From Candidatus Peribacteraceae bacterium (GTDB lineage: Bacteria; Patescibacteriota; Gracilibacteria; Peribacterales; Peribacteraceae), in NCBI GenBank assembly GCA_028718905.1, contig JAQUKV010000002.1, positions 62,001 to 126,000 on the forward strand: DNA of 64,000 nucleotides. Direction: 5' to 3'. The translations under genes and the position numbers were made by a program. Shown piece by piece: positions 52,193 to 60,414 of this stretch. Each line of letters opens with the position of its first letter. The first letter of the stretch is position 1. The notes under the pieces are model-generated. The model searched no databases. It was given only the letters and a program-made list of their open reading frames with translations, and had not been told where the DNA came from.

Positions 52193-52753
52193 TCAGCTAA
52201 GAAGCTTCTTCACCGCGTCATACACCTCCTCCACCGTTCCTCGTCCATCCACTTCGGTCAGCTTGCCTGCAGCCTCGTACTGCTGAATGACCGGAATGGT
52301 CTTTTCGAAGAACGTCTGCATGCGCCGGCGGATGGTCTCTTCGTTGGCATCGTCGGCACGACCCTCGACCTTTGCACGTCCCAGAATGCGCTTGATACCC
52401 TCCTCTTCCGTGAGCGTGATCTCGATGCAACGGAATGCGCGACCGACTTCGTCCATGATCTTGTCGAACTCCCGCATTTGATCGAGATCGCGGGGAATGC
52501 CGTCGAAGAGGATCTTCTGCGTCTTGGGGCGCGCAAGGATCGCCTCTTTCACCACCTGCATGATGATTGCGAAGGGGACCAGCTTGCCCACGTCAATGAA
52601 GGACTTCACTGTTTCACCAAGTTTTGAACCGCTCGCCGCGATCTTGCGGAGCTCCCCGCCGGCCTCGAACATCTCGAAACCGAACTCCGCGCAGAGCCTT
52701 TTCGCCTGTGTGCCTTTGCCACTGCCTTGGATACCGAAGAGAACTAAATCCAT
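52193..52753 (-). CDS. adk: Adenylate kinase
   Basis: Adk interconverts ATP and AMP with two ADP. The 186-residue protein has the P-loop FGIQGSGKGTQAKRL (residues 6-20), ILFDGIPRDLDQM and RADDANEETIRRRM. The LID is the short type without a zinc-binding Cys insertion. One unusual point is GIQGSGKGT, where most homologues have GPPGSGKGT. The secY-adk-map-infA order is conserved except for a 1.3-kb insertion before adk. Confidence 0.95.
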   Translation of the reverse strand: MDLVLFGIQGSGKGTQAKRLCAEFGFEMFEAGGELRKIAASGSKLGETVKSFIDVGKLVPFAIIMQVVKEAILARPKTQKILFDGIPRDLDQMREFDKIMDEVGRAFRCIEITLTEEEGIKRILGRAKVEGRADDANEETIRRRMQTFFEKTIPVIQQYEAAGKLTEVDGRGTVEEVYDAVKKLLS

Positions 52754-53097
52754 ATGGTCAAGACTCTTTTGAAGAATCTCCGCGAGAGAAACGATGCAAA
52801 AGATCTCCGAGGCATTGGCGAACAGATGACACCAATCCATAGATTGGTAAACGATGTCGAGCCTGAAGCGCCATTACTTCCTGTTCGTTCATGGGATCGG
52901 AAATGAACATCGGGAAACTCACTTAACGGTATCAATGAGCCGTACTCCACCGCCTTTCCTTTTCGATCAAATCGGACTTCTACTGCAGCGTCAGGAGCAA
53001 TCTTGAGGTAGACATGGCCACCGTCTTCGAACTTTGCGGATATGGGTAACTCCGCAAGAATCAGACCGGAAGAGCCACGTGATCCTTCGACTTCCAT
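52744..53097 (-). CDS. Hypothetical protein upstream of adk
   Basis: A possible 117-residue protein starts MEVEGSRGSSGLILAELPIS and contains a credible beta-rich segment (KIAPDAAVEVRFDRKGKAVE). Its last third is Ser/Arg/Phe-rich and less protein-like (CSPMPRRSFASFLSRRFFKR). The start is 13 nt after TAGGAT, matching the spacing seen for other genes here. Its end overlaps the adk start by ten bases. It may be a partly decayed gene; no family is recognised. Confidence 0.4.
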   Translation of the reverse strand: MEVEGSRGSSGLILAELPISAKFEDGGHVYLKIAPDAAVEVRFDRKGKAVEYGSLIPLSEFPDVHFRSHERTGSNGASGSTSFTNLWIGVICSPMPRRSFASFLSRRFFKRVLTIWI

Positions 53098-53160
53098 CGA
53101 GGGAATCCTACCTTTTTCGTTCACCAAGACAAGAATCAAAGCTGTTTGTTGGAATGTATC

Positions 53161-53310
53161 TTGCCTCACCCCCTAGCTTTTTCTCACTCTTTCAACATAA
53201 CCTCTATCCCCCGACCCCTTTCTCCAGAAGAGAAAGGGGGGCACTACATGTATGGAAACACATACATTCCCCCCTCTCTTCTGGAGAGGGGGCAAGGGGG
53301 GAGGTTGGGC
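53161..53310. repeat. GCCTCACCCC-family repeats, degenerate copy
   Basis: TTGCCTCACCCCCTAG at the left is followed by two facing arms, CCCCTTTCTCCAGAAGAGAA with AGGGGGG and CCCCCCTCTCTTCTGGAGAG with GGGGG, separated by a small ACATGTATG palindrome. Part of the non-coding insertion between adk and secY. Confidence 0.7.
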
Positions 53311-53410
53311 CACAAGAGACAGAAAAAGGATTGGGGAGCCTGCCCTGAGCCCCTCGACTGCACTCGGAGTAAACGAAGGAGAAGGGAGTTGTATGTGTTC
53401 ATTGTTTTGT

Positions 53411-53582
53411 TTCTCCCCCTTCCCAACCCTTCCCCCGGTGGGGGAAGGGAATGTCGCAGGAGACTTTTCCTTATCCCATCCCCCTCCGGGGGAGGGATGT
53501 CCCGAAGGGACAGGGTGGGGGAGAAACCATACACAAACACCACCCTCTCCTGGCGCAGAAGAGGGGCCGAGGGTGAGGTCGT
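53411..53582. repeat. GC-rich inverted repeats, third arrangement
   Basis: CTTCCCCCGGTGGGGGAAG, a palindrome near 53439, is followed by CCCCCTCCGGGGGAGGG near 53481 and GATGTCCCGAAGGGACAGG. The stretch ends in CCGAGGGTGAGGTCG, an arm like those of the GCCTCACCCC family. There is no coding potential. Confidence 0.65.
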
Positions 53583-53670
53583 AAAGCAGAACAGCAAACA
53601 GCCTACAATACTTCCGTCAACCGCTAACACCCCGCCACCGCCTCTTTCTCACGCTCCCTGAACCGCACCC

Positions 53671-53949
53671 TCACTCCGACACTTGCCTCCGCAGCTCAGG
53701 AAAAGCACTCTCTCGATACTCTCGAATCTTCCGCAGCGCTTCGTCCATGGTCACACCACCCGGCAGACCAACGAGTGCCAACATGTTTCTTCTGTACGAC
53801 GCAACCAGCTGAAGCTTCGCGAACATTTCCTCCGACTTGAGCCGCGCGATTTCCGCTTGGTCTTTGGCATGTCCAACAGGATCAAGATGCCGCAAGGCTT
53901 CCGAGGGCGTCATGTCTCGTGCACCAGCCGAATCATGAGAATCTTTCAT
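53671..53949 (-). CDS. Hypothetical helical protein between adk and secY
   Basis: A 92-residue protein, MKDSHDSAGARDMTPSEALR onward, with long helices (KDQAEIARLKSEEMFAKLQL and VTMDEALRKIREYRESAFPE). The charge pattern and lack of low complexity suggest a genuine gene. No family is recognised and no metal or catalytic motif is visible. It lies just downstream of the secY 3'-end copy on the same strand. Confidence 0.6.
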   Translation of the reverse strand: MKDSHDSAGARDMTPSEALRHLDPVGHAKDQAEIARLKSEEMFAKLQLVASYRRNMLALVGLPGGVTMDEALRKIREYRESAFPELRRQVSE

Positions 53950-53991
53950 AGGCAGGTAACTTTAAGCCTTCCTCGCACGTTGTCAATGTAT

Positions 53992-54042
53992 CTACACGAG
54001 CTTCTCGTAGTCATGCGCCAGCAGCTGCGCATTGATCTGCCG
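53992..54042 (-). pseudogene. Second copy of the secY 3' end (16 codons plus stop)
   Basis: Read on the minus strand this encodes RQINAQLLAHDYEKLV followed by TAG, exactly the same 16 residues as the end of SecY 103 nt away (which ends in TGA). Eight of the 16 codons differ between the copies and every change is synonymous. The 52 nt between the fragment and the secY stop begin with CCCTTCGGCCCCGCTCAGGA. Confidence 0.9.
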
Positions 54043-54094
54043 CCCTTCGGCCCCGCTCAGGACGGCTCGCGGCCCTCTTGAGACATGCCAATAA

Positions 54095-55372
54095 TCACAC
54101 AAGTTTCTCATAGTCGTGAGCGAGTAACTGCGCGTTGATCTGCCGGATCAATTCCATCACGACGCCCACCACGATGATGAGCCCGGAGCCGGAGATGATG
54201 AGGTCGGCGCGGCTCAAGGTGGAATACTTGGTGAAAATGAGCGGGATCACCGCGATGAGCCCGAGGAAGATGCCGCCCCACAGATTGAGACGGTGGCTGG
54301 TGCGCTGCAGGACCTCGGCCGTCTGGCGGCCGGGGCGGATGCCCGGAATGAACCCGCCGCGCTTCTGGATCTGCTCGGCCAGATCATCCACCTTGAACGT
54401 GACCGACACGTAGAAGAAGGTAAATGCGACGACCAGCAGAAAGTACACGAGCAGGTAGAGCACGCTCGGGTTCTGCGGGCTCAAGTAGAGGCTGATGAAA
54501 CTCACGACGGACGCGAACCGGGGGGCCGTGGAAAGGAATTGCGCCAGAATCGCAGGGAACGTGATGAGAGAAATGGCGAAGATGATGGGAATCATGCCCG
54601 CCTGATTGAGCCGGACGGGAATGCCCCCCTGTACCCCGCGGCCCGCGCCCTGATTGGCGTATGTGATGGGCACGAGCTTGTGGGCATCGGTGAAGAGCAC
54701 GACGGCGATCAGCATCGCCAGCGAAACAATCGAGAAGAGGAAGAACATCCCCATCTTTCCCTGTCCGCCGAGGAACAGGGAGCTGAAAGTGGCGGGAATG
54801 CCGGAAACGATTCCCGTGAAGATGATGAGTGAAATGCCGTTCCCGATCCCCTTTTCGGTGATCAGCTCGCCCAGCCACATGACGAAGAGCGACCCCGCCG
54901 TCACGTAGAGCATGGGCAGCAGAACGTAGGGAAAAGATGTATCGACCAGATTGAGCCCGCCGCGGCTTAAGAGGATGAGGAAACCGTAACTCTGCAAAAA
55001 GGCGAGTGGAAAGGTGATCCACCGCATATAGCGGTTCAGCTCCTGTTGACCCTGCGCGCCCTCTTTGCTGAGTGCCTCCAGCTTGGGGAAGATGACGGTG
55101 CACAGCTGCACGATGATCGAGGCATTGATGTAGGGCGAGAGACCGAGGAGGACGACCGAAAAATTCGAGATGGAACCGCCGGTAAGCGCCACGAAAATCC
55201 CCATGGGGCCGGAGGCATTGCGCGTGTTCAGGTACTGCAGAAGCGCCTGAGGATCGGTGCCCGGAACCGTGATGTGCGCCACGACGCGGTAGAGAAAGAG
55301 CAAACCGAGCGTCATGAGAATGCGGCGGCGCAGATCCTCAGAATGCCAGAGCTGTCGTAAGTATGTGAACAT
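54095..55372 (-). CDS. secY: Protein translocase subunit SecY
   Basis: SecY forms the membrane channel for protein export. The 425-residue protein has ten transmembrane segments, with the SecY signatures SISNFSVVLLGLSPYINASI and WLGELITEKGIGNGISLIIF. The cytoplasmic loops KRGGFIPGIRPGRQTAEVL and QGAGRGVQGG are also present. The Met at 55372 starts the conserved N-terminus (MFTYLRQLWHSEDLRRRILM). It is coupled closely to rplO. A diverged duplicate of its last 16 codons lies downstream. Confidence 0.97.
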   Translation of the reverse strand: MFTYLRQLWHSEDLRRRILMTLGLLFLYRVVAHITVPGTDPQALLQYLNTRNASGPMGIFVALTGGSISNFSVVLLGLSPYINASIIVQLCTVIFPKLEALSKEGAQGQQELNRYMRWITFPLAFLQSYGFLILLSRGGLNLVDTSFPYVLLPMLYVTAGSLFVMWLGELITEKGIGNGISLIIFTGIVSGIPATFSSLFLGGQGKMGMFFLFSIVSLAMLIAVVLFTDAHKLVPITYANQGAGRGVQGGIPVRLNQAGMIPIIFAISLITFPAILAQFLSTAPRFASVVSFISLYLSPQNPSVLYLLVYFLLVVAFTFFYVSVTFKVDDLAEQIQKRGGFIPGIRPGRQTAEVLQRTSHRLNLWGGIFLGLIAVIPLIFTKYSTLSRADLIISGSGLIIVVGVVMELIRQINAQLLAHDYEKLV

Positions 55373-55398
55373 GGATGGGATACCGCCTGAAAGAGGAC

Positions 55399-55839
55399 TC
55401 ACGGCATGATGGTCACTGACCCGCCGGCTTTCGTGAGCGCCTCACGGGCGGACTTGGAGACGGCATGAACGGTGAGATCGAACTTCTTCGACACCGTGCC
55501 CCTGCCCAGAATCTTCACCGGACGATTGGTGGAACGCAAACGGTGCGACCGGAGCGCTGTGGGATCGTAGGCGCCGGCCGGCAGACTGGCCTCGAGGATC
55601 TCGAGATTGATCACTTCGAACGTGCGGTGCATCGGGCGCTTGAACCCCGGCAGCTTGGGCTGACGGATGATCAGCGGAACCTGTCCGCCCTCGAAACCGA
55701 ACTTGCGGCCCTTTCCGGCACGGGACTGCTGGCCTTTGGTACCGCGCCCGGCCGTCGTTCCGCCGCCGGCACTGTTGCCGCGCGCAATACGCTTGCGCTT
55801 ACTGGTGGAGCCGGGGTTGGGGCGGAGCATGTGCAACAT
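55399..55839 (-). CDS. rplO: 50S ribosomal protein L15
   Basis: uL15 is a late-assembly 50S protein. The 146 residues begin MLHMLRPNPGSTSKRKRIAR and contain GGGTTAGRGTKGQQSRAGKG, FEGGQVPLIIRQPKLPGFKR and the C-terminal SAREALTKAGGSV motif. A second Met at 55830 would shorten it by three residues and is better spaced from AAGGAAG, one of the few Shine-Dalgarno-like sites here. rpmD, normally just upstream, is absent. Confidence 0.96.
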   Translation of the reverse strand: MLHMLRPNPGSTSKRKRIARGNSAGGGTTAGRGTKGQQSRAGKGRKFGFEGGQVPLIIRQPKLPGFKRPMHRTFEVINLEILEASLPAGAYDPTALRSHRLRSTNRPVKILGRGTVSKKFDLTVHAVSKSAREALTKAGGSVTIMP

Positions 55840-55977
55840 GACTTCCTTGAGGGAATACGGGAGCGCATCGTACTGGGTCAGCGCCAAAAGCTCAAGAGAG
55901 GATCTTGTTCTTTTCCGCTCTTTTTCCTGCCTGCACGCAATCGGAAGTGTTGGATGTTTTGTGGTACAAATCACGCA

Positions 55978-57111
55978 ATGTCCAAACAGACCGCTCTGAT
56001 CGCGCTTCTCTGTGCCTTCGTCACCGGCGCGAGTGCGCAGGCTCCCGTGGTCTCGCGTGCGGAGGCGGTGATGTTTCTCTTTCAAATGAGCCAGAAGCCC
56101 CTGCCTGTCGTGCAGGGTGGCCAGCCGATCTTCTCGGATGTGGCCGCGGGCAGCATGCAGGAACAAGCCCTCCAGGCAGCCGTGGAGAACGGCATGATCG
56201 GCGTGAATCTGGTCACCAGGGCCGTCGACCCCGATGCTTCCGTTTCGCGCGGGGAATACCTGCGCATGCTCGCAATTCTCTTCTCGCTCCCCGCCAATCC
56301 CGTCCACCACTACACCGATATCCCCCGCACGGCCTCCTATGCCCAGTACGCGGGCATCGCGGAGCGCTGCAATCTCTTCCCGCTGGAGAAGAACACTGCA
56401 CTGAAACCGGAGGATCCCCTGCTGCTCAGTGAGGCAGCCGGAGCCGTCTATACGTTGTTCAGATGCTATTCGTCACTTCAACCGCAGGCTGCGGCAACGA
56501 TGATGCCTTCCGCAGCACCGGCATCCGCTTCGCCCGTTCCGCAGACACTCACGATGCGGATCACTTCCGTTCTTTCGCCGCCTCTCCTTCCTTCTCCCAA
56601 TGCCACCGAGCAGAAGAAACTGCAGATCATCGGGCTTGTAAATCAGGAACGGATGGCCAAGGGCCTGCTGCCGCTCATCCGCAATCCCCAGCTGGAACAG
56701 GCGGCGCAGGCGCACGCCAAAGACATGTACAGGCGCGGGTATTTCAGCCACTTCAATCCGGAAGGCGAAAACTACATCGATCGGATCCGAAGGACCCAAT
56801 ACCTCACGCTGCCCCCCGAACTCTGCCCCTGCCAGGCCATGTTCGATCTCAGCGAACTTCTGAACCAGCGCAGCGAAGTGAGCCCGCACTACCTCGTGAC
56901 GAAGCGCTCCCCCGTGTGCGACTGCAATCCGCGGTTCGCCCTCGGCGAGAATATCGCCCGCGGACAGCAGACGGCCCCCATTGCCGTGGAACAGTGGATG
57001 GCTTCGCCCAGCCACCGCCAGACCATCCTGCAGTCGCTCTTCCGCGAAACGGGCGTGGGGGTGTTCGGCGACGTGTGGGTGCAGGAATTCGGATCGCTCA
57101 GCCTAGAGTAA
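55978..57111 (+). CDS. Secreted SLH-domain and CAP-domain protein
   Basis: A signal peptide (ALIALLCAFVTGASAQ) is followed by about three S-layer homology repeats in residues 25-165 (VSRAEAVMFLFQM; FSDVAAGSMQEQALQAAVEN; SRGEYLRMLAILFS; YTDIPRTASYAQYAGIAERC). A Pro/Ala-rich linker and a C-terminal CAP/SCP domain (IIGLVNQERMAKGLLPLIRN, AHAKDMYRRGYFSHFNPEGE, LGENIARG, WMASPSHRQTIL) complete the 377 residues. SLH repeats bind pyruvylated wall polymer; the CAP function is unknown. The start is 13 nt after TGGTACAAAT. It is on the opposite strand to the ribosomal genes that flank it. Confidence 0.88.
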   Translation: MSKQTALIALLCAFVTGASAQAPVVSRAEAVMFLFQMSQKPLPVVQGGQPIFSDVAAGSMQEQALQAAVENGMIGVNLVTRAVDPDASVSRGEYLRMLAILFSLPANPVHHYTDIPRTASYAQYAGIAERCNLFPLEKNTALKPEDPLLLSEAAGAVYTLFRCYSSLQPQAAATMMPSAAPASASPVPQTLTMRITSVLSPPLLPSPNATEQKKLQIIGLVNQERMAKGLLPLIRNPQLEQAAQAHAKDMYRRGYFSHFNPEGENYIDRIRRTQYLTLPPELCPCQAMFDLSELLNQRSEVSPHYLVTKRSPVCDCNPRFALGENIARGQQTAPIAVEQWMASPSHRQTILQSLFRETGVGVFGDVWVQEFGSLSLE

Positions 57112-57120
57112 GCCTAGGAT

Positions 57121-57280
57121 TTGCCTCACCCCCCAGCCCCCTCTCCCCACCACCCCGTCCGCCACGGAAGAGGGGGCGTACTCTTTCTGTTTTTCGGGCT
57201 ATTTCAGAACGACAAACGTGTGCCCCCTCTCCATGAAGGAATCGTGGCAGGGATGGAGAGGGGGATAGGGGGTGAGGCAG
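57121..57280. repeat. Composite inverted repeat element, copy C
   Basis: Facing arms TTGCCTCACCCCCC and GGGGGTGAGGCAG enclose CCCCCTCTCC/GGAGAGGGGG subarms and an A/T-richer centre with TTTTTCGGGCTATTTCAGAA. The ATTCCTTCATGGAGAG motif of copies 17-78 and B appears here in inverse orientation. It lies between the convergent SLH-CAP and DJ-1 genes. Confidence 0.75.
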
Positions 57281-57294
57281 GAAACTACCCGACA

Positions 57295-57819
57295 TCACGA
57301 CCTCGTCAGCTCCAGAAGCGTCCTGCCGAATTCCTCCGAGGCTTCGGCGCCGTTTGCCGTGACGATGCAGCCATCCCGCGTCACCGAATCTCCGGTCACC
57401 TCGGCCCCCGCCTGTGTCAGGATCGCCTCCTGCGTTCCTTGTCCGTCATCCCACACCGTCGCCTTTCTTCCTTCGAGCACACGGGCCTTTGCAAGGATCA
57501 ACGGAGCGATACAGATGGCACCAAGGGGAATATCGGCCGCAACGGCTTCGTGGGCGATACGGAGTGCCTCGGGATGGCGTACGTACGCCTCCGCACCCGG
57601 TCCGCCGATGAAGGCGATACAATCAAAATCCGTAACATTCACCTGTTTGAGCGGCAGTGCGCCTTGTACAGATCCCCCGAACCTGCCAGTTGAGGAACCT
57701 CCCTCTCCTGCCGCAACAGTCACCGCAAGCCCTCCGCGCTCCATTTCCGCACGCGTGCGCTCGTATTCGCGGTCCTGATAGTTCTGCTGCGCGAGGATGA
57801 GGAGAGCTTTTTTGGACAC
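57295..57819 (-). CDS. DJ-1/PfpI family protein
   Basis: This 174-residue protein has ALLILAQQNYQDREYERTRA, DCIAFIGGPGAEAYV and the nucleophile elbow PLGAICIAPLILAKA, where Cys is the reactive residue. An acidic residue in the first motif (near E18) is expected to pair with it. Family members are intracellular proteases, glyoxalases or deglycases; the exact activity cannot be set from sequence. It sits in the place where rpmD would be, downstream of rpsE on the same strand, and is 171 nt from the rpsE stop. Confidence 0.9.
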   Translation of the reverse strand: MSKKALLILAQQNYQDREYERTRAEMERGGLAVTVAAGEGGSSTGRFGGSVQGALPLKQVNVTDFDCIAFIGGPGAEAYVRHPEALRIAHEAVAADIPLGAICIAPLILAKARVLEGRKATVWDDGQGTQEAILTQAGAEVTGDSVTRDGCIVTANGAEASEEFGRTLLELTRS

Positions 57820-57990
57820 GACACCAGAATATCAGAGTATCGAAGTATCTGACGATCGAGGAGGAAATCAAAGAAAACGAGGATCCTCGATTTCGTCGGA
57901 TTCCTCGATTTCTTCGCTTTCCTTAGATCACGAAATAACAGCCCGAACCTCACGTTCGATCTTTCCATATCCAATACTCCATCACTCCAT

Positions 57991-58626
57991 TCATCCAACG
58001 CCGCCCTGCTGGATCATCACATCCTTCTGCGATATCTCCGTCACACCCAGTCGCTCCCCCTCCAGTGCCGCAGCATCCTGCCGCGCACCCTCGGTTTCCT
58101 TGAGCGGTTTCTTCTCGGGCGTGTCTTCGGAAGGCATCCCACCCTTCCACTTGAGCCGCTCCAATGCCTTCATGACGGCCTGCGCGTTCACGAGCTTGTT
58201 ACTGCTCCCGAAGCGCTTCGAGAGCACATCCTGCACTCCCGCCTGCTCCAGAATGACACGCACCGCACCGCCTGCGATGACACCCGTGCCCTTGCAGGCC
58301 GGAAGCAGTCGGACCTTGGCCGCCTTGTATTTGACGTTCACCTCATGCGGGATCGTGCCCTCACGAAGAGGAATGCGCACCATGTGCCGCTTGGCATCCA
58401 CGGTCGCCTTCTTCACTGCGGCCTGCACCTCGGCGGCCTTGCCGGTACCCAGCCCCACTTTGCCCTTCTTATTGCCGATGACCACGATAGCGCGGAAGCG
58501 CATGCGGCGTCCGCCGGCCACCACGCGCGTCACGCGGTCAACCGACAACGTCACCTCATCGTATTCGCTGGGCGTACGCTGCCGGCGGTCACCACGTTTG
58601 CGATCTGGGCGGGAGGATTTGGCCAT
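57991..58626 (-). CDS. rpsE: 30S ribosomal protein S5 with C-terminal extension
   Basis: uS5 helps maintain decoding accuracy. The conserved core (VTRVVAGGRRMRFRAIVVIG, GLGTGKAAEVQAAVKKATVD, LLPACKGTGVIAGGAVRVIL, GSSNKLVNAQAVMKALERL) ends near residue 165. A Glu/Lys-rich tail of about 45 residues follows (EDTPEKKPLKETEGARQDAA). Usual S5 is about 165 residues. It is followed not by rpmD but by a DJ-1 gene. Confidence 0.97.
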   Translation of the reverse strand: MAKSSRPDRKRGDRRQRTPSEYDEVTLSVDRVTRVVAGGRRMRFRAIVVIGNKKGKVGLGTGKAAEVQAAVKKATVDAKRHMVRIPLREGTIPHEVNVKYKAAKVRLLPACKGTGVIAGGAVRVILEQAGVQDVLSKRFGSSNKLVNAQAVMKALERLKWKGGMPSEDTPEKKPLKETEGARQDAAALEGERLGVTEISQKDVMIQQGGVG

Positions 58627-58630
58627 ACGT

Positions 58631-58660
58631 TAGGGATTGGGGATTAGGGATTAGGGATTA
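58631..58660. repeat. GGGATTA heptamer repeats between rplR and rpsE
   Basis: GGGATTA occurs three times in tandem (58640-58660), preceded by a related TAGGGATTG. The last unit overlaps the rplR stop codon. Confidence 0.75.
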
Positions 58661-59002
58661 AAACTTCAGGCCGCCCTCGCGCGCGGCATCGGCGAGCGAC
58701 TGCACAATACCGTGGTAGGCGTAGGCATTGCGGTCGAAGACGATGGCGGTGATCTTGGCATCTTTGGCCTTCTTTGCAATGAGCGTGCCGAGCTTCTTTG
58801 CGCCTTCCACAGTGGGCTTGGCTTTCGCCTCACGCGTGGAAGCGGCGACAAGCGTCTTGCCGGCATCGTCGTCGATCACCTGCACGGTCACCTGCCGGAG
58901 TGAGCGGTACACCGTGAGGCGGGGACGCAGAGCCGAGCCGCGGACCCGGGAACGGATGCGTCTCTTGCGACTGAGCCGATGTTGGAGCTTGGAGTGTGTC
59001 AT
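58658..59002 (-). CDS. rplR: 50S ribosomal protein L18
   Basis: uL18 binds 5S rRNA. The 114 residues include the basic start [40 protein letters not shown], and the C-terminal [20 protein letters not shown] and EGGLKF. Length is normal. It lies between rplF and rpsE. Confidence 0.97.
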   Translation of the reverse strand: MTHSKLQHRLSRKRRIRSRVRGSALRPRLTVYRSLRQVTVQVIDDDAGKTLVAASTREAKAKPTVEGAKKLGTLIAKKAKDAKITAIVFDRNAYAYHGIVQSLADAAREGGLKF

Positions 59003-59014
59003 GCTGCGAAGAGA

Positions 59015-59581
59015 TTATGCGGCACCCGCGGCACCCTTGCCGACAGCGGCTTTGCCGGGCTTGCGGCGGACCTTCTCGGTAGAGTAACGAATGCCTTTGC
59101 CCTTATAGGGCTCCGGCAGGCGGAAATCGCGGATATCGGCGGCCACCTGACCGACGAGCTGCCGGTCGATGCCCTGCACCGTGAGCAGGTTCTTGTTCTT
59201 CTCGTCCTGCGACATCGCAATGCCCTCCGGAATCGGGAATTCCACCGGATGAGAAAACCCGAGGTTCAGGATCAGCTTTTTGCCCTGCACCTGCACTTTG
59301 TACCCGACACCGATCACCTCCAGCGTCTTCTTGTAGCCCTCGCTGACCCCGCGCACCATGTTCTCGATCAGCTGGCGTGTGAGCCCGTGGCGCGCCCGTG
59401 CGGCATCGCTGTCATCTTTGCGCTCCACCACGACCTGACTGCCGTCTACTTTCACCGTGACCTCGGGCAGGAATGCGTACGTCAGTGCGCCCTTGGAGCC
59501 CTTCACGGACACGGTTTGGCCGCTGACGGTGACCGTCACGCCGTTTGGGATTGCCACTGGTTTGCGTCCGATTCTTGACAT
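59015..59581 (-). CDS. rplF: 50S ribosomal protein L6
   Basis: uL6 sits near the GTPase-associated region. The 188-residue protein starts MSRIGRKPVAIPNGVTVTVS and has LTRQLIENMVRGVSEGYKKT, ILNLGFSHPVEFPIPEGIA and the signature PEPYKGKGIRYSTEKVRRKP. An Ala/Gly-rich end (KAAVGKGAAGAA) is slightly longer than usual. It lies between rpsH and rplR. Confidence 0.97.
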   Translation of the reverse strand: MSRIGRKPVAIPNGVTVTVSGQTVSVKGSKGALTYAFLPEVTVKVDGSQVVVERKDDSDAARARHGLTRQLIENMVRGVSEGYKKTLEVIGVGYKVQVQGKKLILNLGFSHPVEFPIPEGIAMSQDEKNKNLLTVQGIDRQLVGQVAADIRDFRLPEPYKGKGIRYSTEKVRRKPGKAAVGKGAAGAA

Positions 59582-59588
59582 GTATTAA

Positions 59589-59650
59589 GCAGTAAGCAGT
59601 AAGCAGTAAGCAGAATACGCCGTACTGCGTACTGCGTACTGCGTACTACT
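59589..59650. repeat. Facing heptamer repeats between rpsH and rplF
   Basis: GCAGTAA occurs three times (59589-59609), then GCAGAAT and ACGCC, then GTACTGC three times (59622-59642) and GTACTACT. The two halves are largely complementary, so the transcript could form a long hairpin. Confidence 0.85.
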
Positions 59651-59679
59651 GCCGAAGAGCTGAAAGGAGGACATCATGG

Positions 59680-60069
59680 TTAAGAGATGATGCAGAGAAG
59701 TTCGCCGCCGATTTTCTTCAGGCGGGCTTCGCGATCGGTGACAAGACCCTGACTCGTCGTGAGAATGGCGATGCCGAATCCGTTCTCAACGGACTTCAGC
59801 TCATCCACGGCACGATACACGCGACGGCCGGGTGTGCTCATACGCTTGAGGGAGAGAGCGGAATGATCGGCGAGGAACGTGATCACCAGCTCCTGCTTGG
59901 GAGCAGTGCCCTCCATCGTCACGCTCTGGAGCAACCCTTCGCGCACCAGAAGCTCACAGAGCTGCAATTTGATCTTGGACAGGGGGGCACGGCACTGTGT
60001 GCGGCCCGCCACCTGCGCATTGCGCATGCGGGTGACAAGATCGCCGATGGGGTCTGTGACGGGACTCAT
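59680..60069 (-). CDS. rpsH: 30S ribosomal protein S8
   Basis: uS8 is a central-domain assembly protein and in E. coli the spc-operon translational repressor. The 129 residues include TDPIGDLVTRMRNAQVAGRT, LLVREGLLQSVTMEG, STPGRRVYRAVDELKSVENG and the C-terminal TTSQGLVTDREARLKKIGGE LLCII region. Length is normal. It follows rpsN by 85 nt. Confidence 0.97.
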   Translation of the reverse strand: MSPVTDPIGDLVTRMRNAQVAGRTQCRAPLSKIKLQLCELLVREGLLQSVTMEGTAPKQELVITFLADHSALSLKRMSTPGRRVYRAVDELKSVENGFGIAILTTSQGLVTDREARLKKIGGELLCIIS

Positions 60070-60154
60070 GGGTTGAGGCGGGTGGGAGTGGAGAGAGGAT
60101 CGGAAGAGAATAATAGGGAAGTGCAGCCGGCAGGAGTGGTCGTCAGAGTCATCG

Positions 60155-60379
60155 CTACCAGGAGGATTTGGTGATACCGGGAATTTCACCATTACACGCG
60201 AGTTCACGGAAGCAGATACGGCAGATTTTGAAGAAGCGCAGATACCCGTGTCGCCGTCCGCAGAGCGTGCAGCGGTTGTAGACGCGCGTGGGGAAAGCGG
60301 GTTTCTTGCCGGCAGCCTTGGCCTTCAGAAAGGTATCGAGGGCCTTGCGTTGCTTGTTGACGAGAGCGATACGAGCCAT
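60155..60379 (-). CDS. rpsN: 30S ribosomal protein S14, zinc-binding type
   Basis: uS14 lies in the 30S head. The 74-residue protein has two C-x2-C pairs ([20 protein letters not shown]), so it is the zinc (C+) type, and ends [16 protein letters not shown] as expected. It is slightly longer than the 61-residue standard form because of about 12 residues near the N-terminus ([16 protein letters not shown]). It lies between rplE and rpsH. Confidence 0.97.
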   Translation of the reverse strand: MARIALVNKQRKALDTFLKAKAAGKKPAFPTRVYNRCTLCGRRHGYLRFFKICRICFRELACNGEIPGITKSSW

Positions 60380-60414
60380 GTGCTAGGGAAATCGGGAAGT
60401 AGGGAAATCGGGAA

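Noticed and set aside
57797..58633. Plus-strand open frame of 278 codons.
   Set aside because: It is antisense to rpsE and the translation is Ser/Arg-rich low complexity.
59664..59689. AAAGGAGG followed by ATG on the plus strand, a textbook ribosome-binding site.
   Set aside because: The frame it opens is only four codons long and is antisense to the rpsH stop, so it is treated as chance.
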